Shown: one piece after another, positions 38,159 to 51,500 of the stretch
How the letters are laid out: every line of letters starts with the position of its first letter
Numbering within the stretch: position 1 is the first letter of the stretch
From: Marsupella aquatica
Taxonomy: Eukaryota; Marchantiophyta
NCBI GenBank assembly: GCA_973895155.1
Contig: OZ316892.1
Coordinates: 2,976,001-3,040,000, forward strand
Reading direction: 5' to 3'
DNA: 64,000 bases
Notes under the pieces: generated by a model
Seen by the model: the letters and a program-made list of their open reading frames with translations, nothing else
What the model was told of the DNA's origin: nothing
Database searches by the model: none
Position numbers and translations under genes: made by a program

Positions 38159-38284
38159 TCCACTAGCACAAATGCAAAACCTGGTGGATCCAGGCAGGTT
38201 ACTAAAATAAGTCCAATATATTATTCTCAAGAAAATAAATAATTCTATATTTTTGTCCTTCCATAACCTGATGCTAGTGAAGGG
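38159..38284. mobile_element. MITE-like element, copy 4
   Basis: Abuts copy 3. The left end CCACTAGCACAAATGC pairs with the right end GATGCTAGTGAAGG. The interior CAAAACCTGGTGGATCCAGG and AAATAAGTCCAATATATT match the family core. The termini differ from copies 1-3, so it may be a subfamily. Confidence 0.5.
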
Positions 38285-38756
38285 TTGTCTTGCATGTGCA
38301 AGGGTCCTAACCAGCCCACAAATGTTGGGAAGAAGTGTAAACCTGAATCTAAACTCAATCAAAGAAGGCAATGAGTGTGACACGCCCCTTGAGTTGTACC
38401 TGTTGCAATTTTGTTGGATTCTCTTTTGAAGGTTAGGGACCTCAAGGGCTGGAAAATTTCCTGCCTTTGACCCCCCACAAAATATGCCATCAGGACTGCC
38501 TTATTGCTGCAACGTTTTGAAGTGACACGGGTTCACTTGAGGGCAGGAAAACCAAGGACCTTGCACAATGCAAGACTACTCTAAACCCAACGGACCTTTT
38601 ACAGTCTAGAGGACCTATCAAACTAAATAAATTAACCAGGGAAATGAAATCTCAATGTCCCAAGAACTCTTTTACAGGTAGGAGACACCTGTCATACTAA
38701 GTTGATGAAATCTCAGTCTAGCAAATGAAAAAATACCCCCTTAAGGATACCAATGA

Positions 38757-38905
38757 CCAGTTCTTCTTATCTGGGCCGTTCATCTCAGTCATGGACGGCT
38801 CAAAGTTGATCACATCAATAGATTCGAGTCCTGCAACCGCGCCTTGACAGAGCCGCAAGCCCAACGCAAAACGTGGTCGCATTGATATGGTCTTTGCGTC
38901 AGCGC
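38757..38905 (+). repeat. Dispersed repeat copy C in the CPSF-A-like promoter
   Basis: Shares ACCA.GTTCTTCT..CTGGGCC.TTCATCTCA.TCATGGA and GCAAGCCCAACGCAAA with 37385-37530. It lies about 600 bp upstream of the ATG at 39509, so it is in or next to the promoter. Confidence 0.6.
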
Positions 38906-39508
38906 CTGCGTCCGTTTTGGTACGTGTGCCTCCATAGCTCAGTCCTCCTCGTTCAGTTCACTTTCGGACTTTCGGCGTCTTGATTTGATTTGATTTGATT
39001 TGATTTTGATCTGATCTACAGTGCCCATCTCCCCATTCCAATCCCCTCCCGCGAAGTGCACCGTTCGGACTGCGGAGTGAGCAAATTGATTTTTTTGCGC
39101 TCAAGTTACACCGTCTTGCGTCAATGTCTATGGATACTGTAGTCCTCTTTGAAGATTGATTGACTCCACTCTGTCCCCGTGTTCAATTGTGTGTTCATCT
39201 ATTTTTTGAAGCCCCCCTTTTCTGCTCATTTCTACCCTAATCTCCTCTTCTCTTCTCTCCTCTCCGGTCGTATTCGGTTGGGTCTAGCGAATTGATTGCA
39301 TTTCTGTGCATGGGGGCAGCCAGCAGCCGAGCAAATTCGATCAATGACAACGGTGTGAATTTGAGAGAGATTATTGGAAAAGAGAATGGTTCGGCAGGCA
39401 ATGTGAAGGAGGCGGTAGAGGACGAGGGTAGCATTGCCTGAATGAAATGAGGATTTTACAGGGCTTTTGCGGAAATTGTGAGGGTCGAAAATTATCATCG
39501 TTAACAAA

Positions 39509-42500
39509 ATGATTCCACCGGACAGTCCTCCGAATGTGCAGGCATCGTCGCTGTATCTGGCGAAATGTGTGCTTCGCAGCAGCGTGGTGTTGCAAGCGGT
39601 GTATGGGCACTTCCGTTCACCGTCTTCTCTCGACCTCGTCTTGGGCAAGGTGTGTTATATTTGTAGGGCGGGCCGAAAAATCTTTGCTGGCAATTCCTTC
39701 TGCAGCAAATTCGACATCCGAGGGAAAGTTGTCTGCTTTGTTGGGTGATGAGGTCGACTGCACTCTCGTTTGCCGGTCAGAATCGTAACAGAACACTAAC
39801 ACTAAGGAATTGATTCAATTCTTGATTAAAATATTTCATATTAGAGTGGTTGAACTACTTTCGCGACTGAAGGGAATCGTGGACTACGTTCGTTTTGTCT
39901 TCATGTTTTTTAGGGCCTAGGGGAGCAAAGAATTTAATTGTACTTATTTTTACGATTAAGACATTCGCTGCCTGGATTGCTTCGGCATGAATCTGTTGCG
40001 ACATCTCGTTCCTGTTCTTTTTTTCGACGGCCCTCCAGTTATAACACGTAATTCATACTTCTGCAGTCTGGTGCTTCATTTTTTTCAGCGCCAGTCCAGT
40101 GTGTTGTCTCTCGTTAATCTGTGTTGATATCTTCTCATCTCTGTACGGCAGGTTTTAGGCATCTAGTGGAGGTCTTGGAGTTAGATCTGCTATCTAGTTA
40201 GTCTCCTGTGTTCACTGCCCACTTCTATCTTATATGTGGTTCCATCTTGGCAGTCGTTGTAAATCTTGGTCTCACGGCCGTTGGTATGAATTTATTCATT
40301 CATCTCTGTGGTGCTGATGTTCGGACGCTTACCTCTGTTGACAAATTTGCTGCAAGAGGTTGTGTTATGGACTTCATATTTTATTTGTCAATTTTCACGT
40401 ATCTGGAGTTCAGATGAACCTAATTGTCCTTTTTGATAGACTAAAAGGGTTAGCTTAGGCAAGATACGTTTCTCTGGCCTCTCCCACTTCAAAGGGGGTA
40501 TCTTGCATAACCTAACCTCATTGTGGGTCAGGGTCTATTGATGAACCATAGCGAGGCTCCAATCTACTTTCGAGATGATTCAGGAAGTACCTTAGACTGG
40601 GATTCTCACCAAACTTAACTGGCAGAGATGCTTTCTTGCTACCAGACGTTTTCTAACAGGCAAAGGAAAATGCTTGGGGTGAATTGCAGGAATCGGCTTT
40701 GGAGCTTGCCGTTGTGAGTGAGGTTGGAGTTGTTGAATCTGTATGTGAACAACCTGTTTTTGGCAGCATCAAAGATCTTCGGGTCTTACCTTGGAATGAG
40801 AATTTCCGTGGTGCCCAGCCTGAGGTCTCTGCGAAGTCCAGGACATGAACTCTCTTTTCAATTATGTGTTCTGAAATGGGCTCCCGAAGCTTGACGACTT
40901 TGTTGTATTGAGATATTCACTTAGTTTCTGGTAATCGATCTCTCTGTTTGAACCATGTGGTACAGCTCCATGGAAAAGATCTGTTGGTCCTCCTTTCTGA
41001 CTCCGGGAAGCTATCGTTTCTCACCTTCAGCATGGACTTGCACAGGTTTGTGTCTTTTGACCTATTGATCATGTGACATCAGCTCAGGTTGTGTTCTTTT
41101 GACAAATAGCTAATTTCATGGATTTCGGTACGAGGTCTTGTACTTCAAGTTTGGCGTTGGTGGTTGCTCTGTTTAGTTGTCAGCAAAAACACTTGGTAGT
41201 CGGAATAGAATCATGAGTTGTCCTTATCCGAATGTTTGGGATTCATTAATATTTGAGGTCTATCCGTTATAGAACCTCGAATTTGCACTATCTGATATTC
41301 TATTTCTTTCTCATTCACCATTTGATTGTGGAGAAAAAATTCCAGGTGCGTCAGTCTTAATAGTCAACGTTCAGAACTTGATGCTCGTTTTTCTCTCTAC
41401 ACCTTGCTTAGTTTTCTAGCAATTGGAATACGAATGATTTACAGGGCACCCCGTTGAAGTCAGGGGATTGATTCGTAGTGATATATATTTTTGCCTTAAA
41501 CAAATTTGTGGGATGCAGATTCCTTGGAGTTTCACACACATTTCTGTCTTCGCCAGGAAGTACAGGCAAGGATGTTGGTCGTTTATTGGCAGTTGAACCC
41601 AGGTAATTGACGTCCTGGGAAATACTGGCATGGTAATAGACAAGTGAATTTCTGGATAATTCTTTGTTTATTTAGGTCATGTTTGTTTTGAATATACATC
41701 GGTGGCAATATTGGAAGCTTTGCGGAGTAATGGAAGCGAGATCTTTCGCTGCAAACTCATTCTTAGGTCCGGTGCATAGAATAGATTTCAAAGAAAAGTT
41801 GTGTTTCTCTCAGGGGACGCGCTGTTGCTGTTGCTGGATTCGAGGACAGAGTTGCAGTGTTTCCAACCTCCGTAGCTGCAGGAAATAATGTGCTTGAGAA
41901 GGTTGTTAAGTAATCCTTCCTATGGATTTTCGTTTGTTCCAACGTTTGTGTACAGTGTTTGCCCAAATCTTGGGCTGCTTCTTGGAAGATTTGAAGTATC
42001 GTGGCAAATCGAGTTGAGATAGATCTGAACTATTTTGCTCGTCGAAAAGTTGTTATATACTTGCTTCGTGTTTTGATGGTTGAATGTCCTCGACAACAGC
42101 TGCTGTTTGAAGTTACATCCTAGTCATTTTCCTTCGTGTGTTGTCACTTCATGGGCAGGTGGCTGGCAGTGTCCATCGCTTGAGTAGTTTGTTTGGGCAT
42201 GATGTTTATTCGGCCCCACCTTTCCGTTTTTGTAGTTGTCTTTATCTTTTATTACAGCCAGAGTTGTCATGATTAAGGATTTTGACACATACTTTTGAAG
42301 AAATGGAATTTTCCGAAAGCAGAGATGCATCAAAACAGAAATTCTGTTGAAGTTGGCACTCTGTTCTCTTGCGCTTGCTGGCTTTAACTGCTGTTTTTCT
42401 GGGGCTCTTGGGAAAGGTAGAGGATGATCTTTCCGGGACCGACAAGGTATTCTTCTAATGAAGCAAGTTTGAATGGCGTGAGAGAAAGACGCGGTGGACG

Positions 42501-45500
42501 CGGTACAATTTGGAGTATGGCATTTGTAGAGACATCCCAAGAGTATAGTGAAACAAAGGAAACACCTTTGATACTAGTGGTTCTCATTTATAGGTGAGGG
42601 CTTCTATCTGATGTGTTTCCTCTTCTGATCAATCGCAGCTTCTTGTTATCTTATTGGGTGTTATCGAAAGCATCTATGAAATTTTGAAGCTGACCTTAGA
42701 TCGTGGCATCCATTCATTCATGATGGTTACAGACATACTTGCACTCAAGATGTTGTCTCCTAGGATTCTTATATGGACTGCCAGAAGAATGAATGTAACG
42801 AAAATGGAGACAAATGATGAATGCAGGAGTGGCGGAAAAGCGTGCGACATACTTGTGCTGAACTGTGACACACGAGAGCGGATTATTCACGTGCTTGCGA
42901 CATATGACCCGGCACTGGAAATACCTGGTCATCTGGCCCTCAATATAATTGAATTTCCAGTTCTGCCTGGGTATCTTCTTCTCGGTCGGTCAGGTGATCT
43001 GTTGCTTCTCGATTTCAGAAATCCAAATACTCCTCGTGCCTCAACTATTGTTTGTGGACAACAACAGTCTTTTGCTGAAAAAGCACATGTAGTAGATGAT
43101 GGCGAAGGGCCAGATACTTTGGCAGCATCTGCCCTCCTAGAACTTTTTTCAAGAGGGGGAGATTTTCCAGAGAAGAGGTCCATATGTGCATGGAGTTGGC
43201 AGCCAGACAATGGGGAGCTTCCAAGATTAGTTCTTGGCATGGACACTGGGGAAGTGGTTATAGCACAGGTATCTATTGAAAACTCGGAGGTTGTTCAGAT
43301 TGAGATCAGGGAGTCTCTTCACCGGTGCTCACCCTGTAAGTTACTGCTTTGGATGCAAGGAGGATTCATAGCTGCTCTATTGGAAATGGGGGACGGTCAA
43401 ATACTGGAGGTAGTGGATGGAGGATTGTCATTCCGCAGTCCCATTCAAAACATTTCACCCATAGTAGACTTTGCTCTGGTAGACTATCATGACGAAAAAC
43501 AGGATCAGATGTTTGCATGCTGCGGCGTCGGGCAGGAGGGCTCTATTCGTGTTATTCGAAGTGGTATCAGTGTGGACAGACTGCTAAGTACTCCACCGAT
43601 GTACGAGGGTGTGACTGGAACATGGACTTTACGCATGTTTCAGAAAGAGGATTTCCATTCGTTCTTTGTTATGTCTTTTGTGGAAGAAACCCGAGTGCTC
43701 TCAGTGGGTCTCAATTTTGTGGACATTACAGACTTTGTGGGTTTTGAATCTTCGGCAAGTACCTTGACCTGTGGGTTGATAGAAGAAGGCTGGGTCGCTC
43801 AGGTTTGCAGCAAAGAAGTTCTGCTATGCGCTCCCACACAAAATGCTCGTCGAGGAGGAATTTCAAGTCCTTCACCACTTCGTGTCTCTTGGAAACCTCA
43901 GGGGGCATACATAAGCCTGGGCGCAGTTTCCAAGGGAACAATCATTCTGGCATTGTCACGACCTGGTGTACTTATGATCTTGGGAACCAGGCTAACAGAT
44001 GCGTATGTTTTTGAGCTAGTAGAGATTCAGAGGTGTCAGCTGGGAGCTGAAGTATCCTGCATTTCCATACCATGTGAGGAAGGACTGGTTTCTGTACCTG
44101 GAACACCGCCTAGTGTTGGTTTGGTAGAAGAAGACAGATCAATTTTGCAACTCTGTGGCATAGAGATTGGGAAGGTGTGCGTTGTTGGAACACACAAACC
44201 GTCTGTGGAGCTCTTGTCCATTGAACATGGGGAGGATTTCAAACCTCTTGCGGTCGGGCTGGTGTCTCTAGTAAATTCATTTGGAAACGTTATGGGTGGA
44301 TGTGTGCCAGAGAATGTGAGATTGGCTCTCTTTGATCGATTGTACATACTTTGTGGATTAAGAAATGGAATGCTGCTTCGGTATGAGTGGCTTTCTGTCA
44401 GTACTCGTACTTCTACGTCTTCAGTAAATGTTAATCTGAAAGCCCTTGATGCATCAATTTCCTCCGTATCTGAGTCATCCTTCAAAGCTGTGGATACCGA
44501 GAATCGAAGGCAGACAGTGCACATTGGCGACGGTGATGATATGGGTAGAAATGGAGTTGAAGTGTCAAGCCCTGTAAATCTTCATCTAGTAGATGTTCGG
44601 CGGATAGGTATATCACCAGTATCATTTATTCCTCTTCAACCCTCATTAAGGGCGGATATTGTTGCACTAAGTGACCGCCCTTGGTTGTTGCAAACATCAA
44701 GGAATAGCCGTAGGATGGCTTATAGGTCGATTTCTTTCCAACCTTCAACGCATGGAACTCCGGTCAGGTCACCGGAGTGTCCAAACGGCGTTCTTTTCGT
44801 GGCTGACTGCAGTCTGCATCTGGTTTGTCTTCTTCAAACCCTCTTCTTCATTATGTAGCATTTGACTAGGCCGGGTTGTTACTGAAAACCTTGTTGTGCA
44901 GATGTGCAGTGGTTGAACTCCTTCTTTGGATGTGTTCATGTCAGAAATGGTTTTATCACGAGTAGCACACTTTGTCTTATTGAATATGCTGTGGGAGGTG
45001 AACCTGTGTTTGAAGTGCGATTCCCTTGTATCAACTGCTTTTATGCAGGTGGAGATGGAACATTCCAAGAGACTCAATGTTCAGAGACTGCCTTTGGGCA
45101 GGAGCCCCAGACACGTCCTCTATCATGCCGAGTCGAAGATGTTATTGGTGATGCGGAGTGACCATGCTGGTTCTGATATCTGCTGTGTTGACCCACTTAC
45201 TGGAAGCATTCATAACTGCTTCCAACTAGACGAAGGTGAAATTGGTCGATGCATGCAGCTATGGTATCAAAGAGGAGAGCAGTTACTCCTAGTTGGCACT
45301 GGTCTGACGGAGGGGAAGCCCATTATGTCGAATGGTGAACCAGAAAGGTATCTTCTCCTACTCTTTCTCAAGGAATTTATTTTGCAACAAGTACATGAAT
45401 ATTGGGATCTGTTTCCTGCTTGGTACATAAAATACTATCTATTACTGCAGACAGATCACATATGTTGCACTGGTTTGCAATGCCTGCAGTGTTAGTGACT

Positions 45501-48500
45501 AGGTTAGACTTGAAGAATCTGCACATCCAGCACCTTTTCATCAGTGCAGCACTCCATAGATGTCAGCAAATCGAAAACTGGAAAAATGAAAACGTTTGTG
45601 TATGGAAGATCCGTAGAACATCACCCGGTTTGCCTGAGCCTTTAAGACATCAGAATAAATCACAATCCGGATGCGTATATAATGGACCCAATTTTATTCA
45701 ATTTTTCACGTCGGCCTTTTGTCAGTGTCAGAAAGTTACACTACAATTTAGAATTCTGACTTTGTAGCAGCAGTCGTTTTGCTTGGTCATGTGGTTTGAG
45801 GATGCCTGTAAAACTTGTTAGTAGTTGTCGTTTATGTGCTTGTCGTTTCCTCAGTAATTCAAGGCGTTAGCTCCATTAGAGATAAAATGATTAACTGGCC
45901 TGTGCAGTTCAAAGGGTCGTTTGCTGATCTTCCGCATACAGTCAAGATTTGTTCTTGGAAAGAATAAGAGTTGCTCAGATGCTGTTGATGGAGTTTCAGC
46001 TGTCGGGAATGCCCCACTCGCTGGAGATCATGAGTTTTCATCACTCGCCACGTGCACACCTATGGTCATAGGGGAGTCCACAGTTGATGATGATATGAGC
46101 AAAGATGACCTCAAGATTGCAGAAAGTGAAAGTTGGGTGCTGAGTATTATCAGTCAGATTGGTTCAAATGGTACGATTCTTGCTGTGTCCCCATACTTGG
46201 AGCAGTACATCCTCGCATCAGCAGGCAACAATGTACGTATTTCAGCAACTGCAGACTTTTAGTATATCACTAGTTTCCGCGACAAACTAGCAAATATGCT
46301 TGCTTCTCATGATACTTTTCTAAGATAGTCCTAAAAACCCTTTCTAGCCTCCTGCTATCATCCCGTTCTGACAAGCAAATTTTGCAAGCTGTTTCCGTGT
46401 TGAAGTCAACTCTTGAGTTATAGGAACATTGGGGCTGAAGGTACGCTTGAGACTTTGCACATGTTACTGACCTGAGCGGTGCCAACTAGCAGTCCCCTCT
46501 TCGTAAAAATGTGTTATTTTGATAGTAGAGCGTGAGCTTTTGCGTCACTGTCAATGTCAGTCATTGCTTTCTAATTTTCGATTTCAGGTGCTGACGCTGT
46601 GTCGTGTGTTTGAGCAGTTGCTCTGCCTAGGATTTACTAATGATTCCAATCAACGACTGCGACGCTTTGCATCGATAAAGACGCGTTTTGTAATAACAAG
46701 CATAGCAGTACACCTCAGCCGAATAGCTGTAGGCGATTGCCGTGACGGTGTTCTTTTTTATTGCTACAGACAGGTACGCCTTGCCGTCTTGGAAGTCTCA
46801 TGTGTAACATGGCTCGCAGCTCTGCCAGATAGGCGAAACAGCTATGAGTAATTTGACTTTAAATTATGTCAAGAGTAATTAGACCGAGGATGGAGGTTCA
46901 TCATAATTGCAAGATGTGCCTGTAAGAGCACGATGTAATATCATATAGATGTACTTAACGAGCATTTCGGACCTCGAGAAATTATCATTAAAGAATTTAT
47001 ATTGCTAAACGTTTATCTGTTTGTTTTAAAACTTTCCACAGGAGGTAATCGTTTGTTCAGAATAGGGAAGCATTTGTGTACGTTAATCACGTTGTCATTG
47101 CAGGACAAGAAGGTTTTTGAGCACCTTCATAGCGACCCCGTCCAACGGCTTGTCGCAGATTGTGTTCTTGTCGACCTTGATACTGCTGCTGTTACTGACC
47201 GTCATGGAAATTTCTGCGTTCTTTCATCTCCAAACGTCTCTGAAGGTGTGTACAGTTCGTTAATAATAAGCTTTCATTTTGAGTATTCACGTCTCTTGAT
47301 GAAGGTCGTCGGTAATGATTTGGTTTGTCCGACTTCTCAGCTTTACTTTGTCCTATTTCAAGAGATGTAGTGGTCCTTTTCTACGGAAATGGCGGCATAT
47401 TCTCAGCGGCCCTTGTGCACTTCTAATTCATTGTCTGGGTCGGATGAAACAGAAAGCATCAGCCCTGAACGAAATCTGGCAATAAGCTGCTGGTATCACA
47501 TGGGCGAGACGATAATGCGCATTGCAAAGGTTAGTGTACGATGGTTTGTGCAGCAATCGCCAGTGCACAGCCTAAATTTTGCCTTGCTCCTTTGCCGTGC
47601 TTCAGTTTCTGTCTGTAATTAGATGGTGGTGGAAAGAAGGTGACAAGATGATATGTTTTCGTAAATCTATGGTGAAATTGTCAGACCATACTTCAGTGTG
47701 CAATAACTCTCGTTCATTTGCAGGGATCTTTTGCTCATAGGGCACCAGCGGAGGAGACTTTGAAAGTCTGCAATGTGGGCAGCTCGTCGAAAGCAGATCT
47801 TCTAAATGGATCTTTGGTGGCAAGCACACTTCTAGGCAGTGTGTTCATTTTCATCCAGGTTACAAGGTACAGACATCAGACTGCATGACTGGTCCTTGGT
47901 GGCGTGTCTCACGCTTCTTTATCCTTCTTGTTGTTAAATATGACGTTTTTAATGGCCGGCCAACAAATGACTTTTAAACAAATGATTTAATATGGAAAAT
48001 TATGTAATCTAATGTCCATAGCCTCTGAGAACGGAATTTCTAGAATATCAGAGTCTCACAGCTGAGGATAATGACGAGATCAATGAGGCTTATGCATGCT
48101 TCTTCTTTGTAGGGAGGAGTACGAACTTCTTGAAGCTTTGCAAAAGCGACTTACAGTGCATCCTTTGACTGCCCCCTTATTGGGCAACAACCATTACCAG
48201 TATCGACAACAAGGCTGTCCTGTAAGTTCATCAGACGTTTGATTCAGGTTTTTTTTTCCATTGCGGTGAGAACTCGGATGTTACCTTGATGGTGACGAGG
48301 CGAAGATCTGACTTATTTCTATCTGTTGAACAGGCTGGAGCGTGTCAAGTACTGGATGGGGATATGTTGGGGCAGTTCTTGGATCTGACCAATGCACAGC
48401 AACAGATGATTCTGGCAGGAGAGAATACAAGGGATTCCATTCAATCTGGAATGCTTAGAGCCTTCGGAAAAACCTTTCCACTTGAGCAAGTCTTGGGCCT

Positions 48501-48531
48501 TTTCGAGAGGATACACAATTACCTCACATAA
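39509..48531 (+). CDS. CPSF-A/DDB1/SF3B3-family protein (At3g11960-like), 15 exons
   Basis: Exons: 39509-39649, 40660-40824, 40966-41045, 41519-41602, 41814-41901, 42421-42593, 42785-44822, 45049-45347, 45908-46232, 46588-46773, 47104-47245, 47453-47529, 47724-47866, 48113-48221 and 48334-48531. They give 1415 aa with all phases consistent. The N-terminus (YLAKCVLRSSVVLQAVYGHF, then VCEQPVFGSIKDL) opens the MMS1-type beta-propeller half. QMFACCGVGQEGSIRVIRSG, VEETRVLSVGL, LIGT-like GTHKPSVELLS and LSDRPWLLQT are family blocks. The C-terminal half has SDICCVDPLTGS, VGDCRDGVLFY and LVADCVLVDLDTAAVTDR, and closes with VLDGDMLGQFL of the CPSF-A domain. It resembles the uncharacterised plant protein At3g11960 more than DDB1, CPSF160 or SF3B3 proper. 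The family forms multi-propeller scaffolds in nuclear RNA-processing or ubiquitin-ligase complexes; its exact role is unknown. Exon 7 is exceptionally long (2038 nt). Confidence 0.92.
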
Positions 48532-51500
48532 GTCCCATCCCTTTGAATAATGAAAGATCCTCATTCATGTTCTGATAGTCAATCAATGTATAAAATTGTT
48601 CATTTCTCCAATATAGAAATCACAGTTTCACAATGTGTAAAAACATTTACACAACAAATGCTTGTGAGTAAAGTGGCAAAGGAGTTCTGTGTAGGGGTGT
48701 GATAAAGTGACCTGTCATCCCATATTTTGTCAGAGTGTTAAAGTTACTTGCTCTCAGTGCAGAGTTAATAAGTCCACAGAAATGAAGTCCAAAGTGTGCT
48801 GCTACTAAATAGTCACGTTTGGAGTGATTTCATTTCGGGATTCTTGGACTACGTCCGACAGAACGCTACCTCAGATCTTTCAACTGGACACCGGAAAACA
48901 TACAGGCACTTCTGGGATATCGAACGAGATAGTGTGAAATGATGTGATTAGAGAAGTGGAGCTGGATTGTGAATTCTTACGCCATCATGACCTCGAGCAT
49001 GACTGATCAGTTGTTTCTGCTGCTTGGGGTTACTTTTCCAAGAAAAGGTCCACTTTGTCTTTTAGCAGCTTCTTTCTAGTGCAGATTTCTTCGGTAGTGC
49101 AAGTCGTCTATGAAATGCTCACACACGAGGTTGGCCTAACACGCACCAGAGCTTTAGATTGGACTTTACCTTTCACTAACGCATGATTAGCGTAGTGTTT
49201 TCAGGAAGATGAACGCAAGGCAAGCCCTGAAGTGAATTTTTGATTGAATTGTTTTTTGAAAAATAGAGAAATAGATGACATGGGAGGTCAACGTTCCTTG
49301 GGGTGGGTCCTTTTGAACTTCAAATAAACCGTCTTATCTCCACTTTGTTCAGTCTAGTGACCTTACCTTGGGATACATATTATGTGTGTCAAAAGCCACT
49401 GAAATCCATCTCTCTAATTTGAATATATTAAACCTCCCCGTCTGGCCTATGGACAGAATTGTATCCATGACTTGGTGATCAGTAGGCCTCTTGAGCTGAC
49501 ATCCATCCATTGAAATTCCTATTCCAATGCAAGGAACTCAGCCACATACGAATAAATAATGTTTGGCCTACAGACGGAAAGACGGCAACAGAGATGCTGA
49601 TCACTGGGCCTCTAGAGCCAGCATCCATCCATTGCATTTCCTATTCCAATGCAAGGAACTCAGTCTATGTTTAAGCTGTAGAATACTAATTAATGTTTGG
49701 CCTACAGACACAAAGACAACCACAGACATGCTGATCAGTAGGCCTCTAGAGATGGCATCCATCCACTCCATTTCCTATTCCAACGCAAGGAACTCAATCT
49801 ATCTCTAAGCTACAAAAGGCAAATTATGTTCGGCCTAAAGACCGAATGACAGCCACGGACATGCTAATCAGTGGGCTTCTTGAGCTAGCATGCATCCATT
49901 GCGTTTCCTGTTCCAATACAATGAACTCAATCTATGTCTAAGCTACAGCAGATTCATTATCCATTCAACCAGGGTCTTTCTACAATACAATTATTCGATG
50001 AATGTTTGACCTACAGACAGAATAGAACATGCGGAGCAGTGGGCCTCCTGAGCTGGCATCCATCCATTGCATTCCCTATTCCAATACAAGGAGCTCAATC
50101 TATGTCTAAGCTACAGAAGATTCATCATCCATTCAACCAGGATTTGTCTACAATACATTGATTCAATCATACTCCAGTCAATCTGACACAACCTCAAATG
50201 TAGTTCAGGACAATATATTAAGGGGGAATGTGACCTCATGTGAAAGAGACTATGCTAGGATAACTCTCTGCTTATTAGACAGATAGATCTCTACAGCAGG
50301 TTTAGCAAATGCTCTCATGAGATTTTGCAACTCGGATGGACCCATTTTATTCACGATGTCATGCAGAATATTCTACATTAGTCCTCCGCATTGCCTGGCT
50401 CCTATATGCTGCCCATGGAGCTCACTTTCCCCCAAAAGAGGCTCATCAGGTCACCTAACATGGCTAGACTTTTGGGGCTTGGGTTTCACATGAGAGAGGT
50501 TTATTTTGTTTTGTTCTGAGATTAATGATCCTTGGAGAAAATTACTTGGTGATACCCCTTACGAACTTGGCAGACAACCTGCCTGCCCCTCTTTTTGTTG
50601 GGCGACACGTGACTTCTCAAACAATTTCAGAGCAATTTTGCATGGCCAAGCTACTGCAAGCATATGTCTTCCCTTGCCTGCAACCGTCAAGTTGCTGCAA
50701 GGCTGAGGGACCAAAACTTGCGGTCGCTGGTGATCTGGCCACTTACAGGTTCCTTTTTGGACAAAACTGTGAACTATAGTATCCAAAAAAATTAGTGTTT
50801 GTGGATTTCTGTAGCCGATCCTCTGAGCTTGAGGGTCAGGCAAGGCTTAGCTTGTAATTGCAGCATTGCTTATGTTCACTTATCGTATACTCACCCCCCC
50901 CCCCCCCTCTTCCCCCTTAAAACACAAACGTGCTCTTAGCAGTGCAAAAGAGTCTGAAGGCACCAAGTGAAAATTGCAAGTACGTTTTAGTCAAGAACGT
51001 TAGTTCTAAGGGGTATCACCAGGTAATTTTCTCTCTTTGCATACTTTTTCTTCTCAGTGAAATCTATTTAATGTATACGGTAAGCACATAGTACACTGTA
51101 AGAGATGCTCTTATACAAGGTTCACCATAATGCACTCAAAAGAAATCATGACCAGCCGGCCCCATTTCAGCCCAGGACGGTGAGCACGCCTATCTCAGCT
51201 GTCTATGTATTTAAGTCCACTAAGAGGGGTTGCCAAGCAGAGGGATGAAAGAGTACTCCCAACGTCCAGTCCCTCATCGCGTGCAAGGATCGAGGTCCAT
51301 AGGAATCGCGATGTCCCTGTGGAATCTGTCAACGGATCAGCTTTTGTTCATAAAAGTCACTAATGTAGATATATTCCGTGCAGTCTAGATTGAATTCGCC
51401 AGTAAGTTGTGTCTTGTGTCCACGCATCAATCTATGATCAAGCAAGCTTGCACGAATTGAAAGGAGTTTGATTGCGTGACGAGCTAGAGAGAGGATCAGC

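Larger units (their letters stand above)
33893..39508. other. Intergenic repeat-rich region upstream of the CPSF-A-like gene
   Basis: No gene is supported. It contains diverged copies of a dispersed repeat (35890-36175, 37140-37530 and 38757-38905), a short duplicated segment around 37905-37980 (GCAATCAATGCAAACCAAGA twice), two adjacent MITE-like elements (38030-38284) and a TTTGA pentanucleotide run at about 38980-39005. From 33893 to 35890 I see only short frames with no family resemblance. The last 600 bp should hold the promoter and 5' UTR of the following gene; TTTCGGACTTTCGGCG at about 38960 is part of it. Confidence 0.5.

Noticed and set aside
42654-44858. 734-codon uninterrupted frame taken as a complete gene
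   Set aside because: The ends are intron read-through. Family-conserved residues start at 42785 after an AG acceptor and stop at 44822 before a GT donor, so it is exon 7 of a longer gene.
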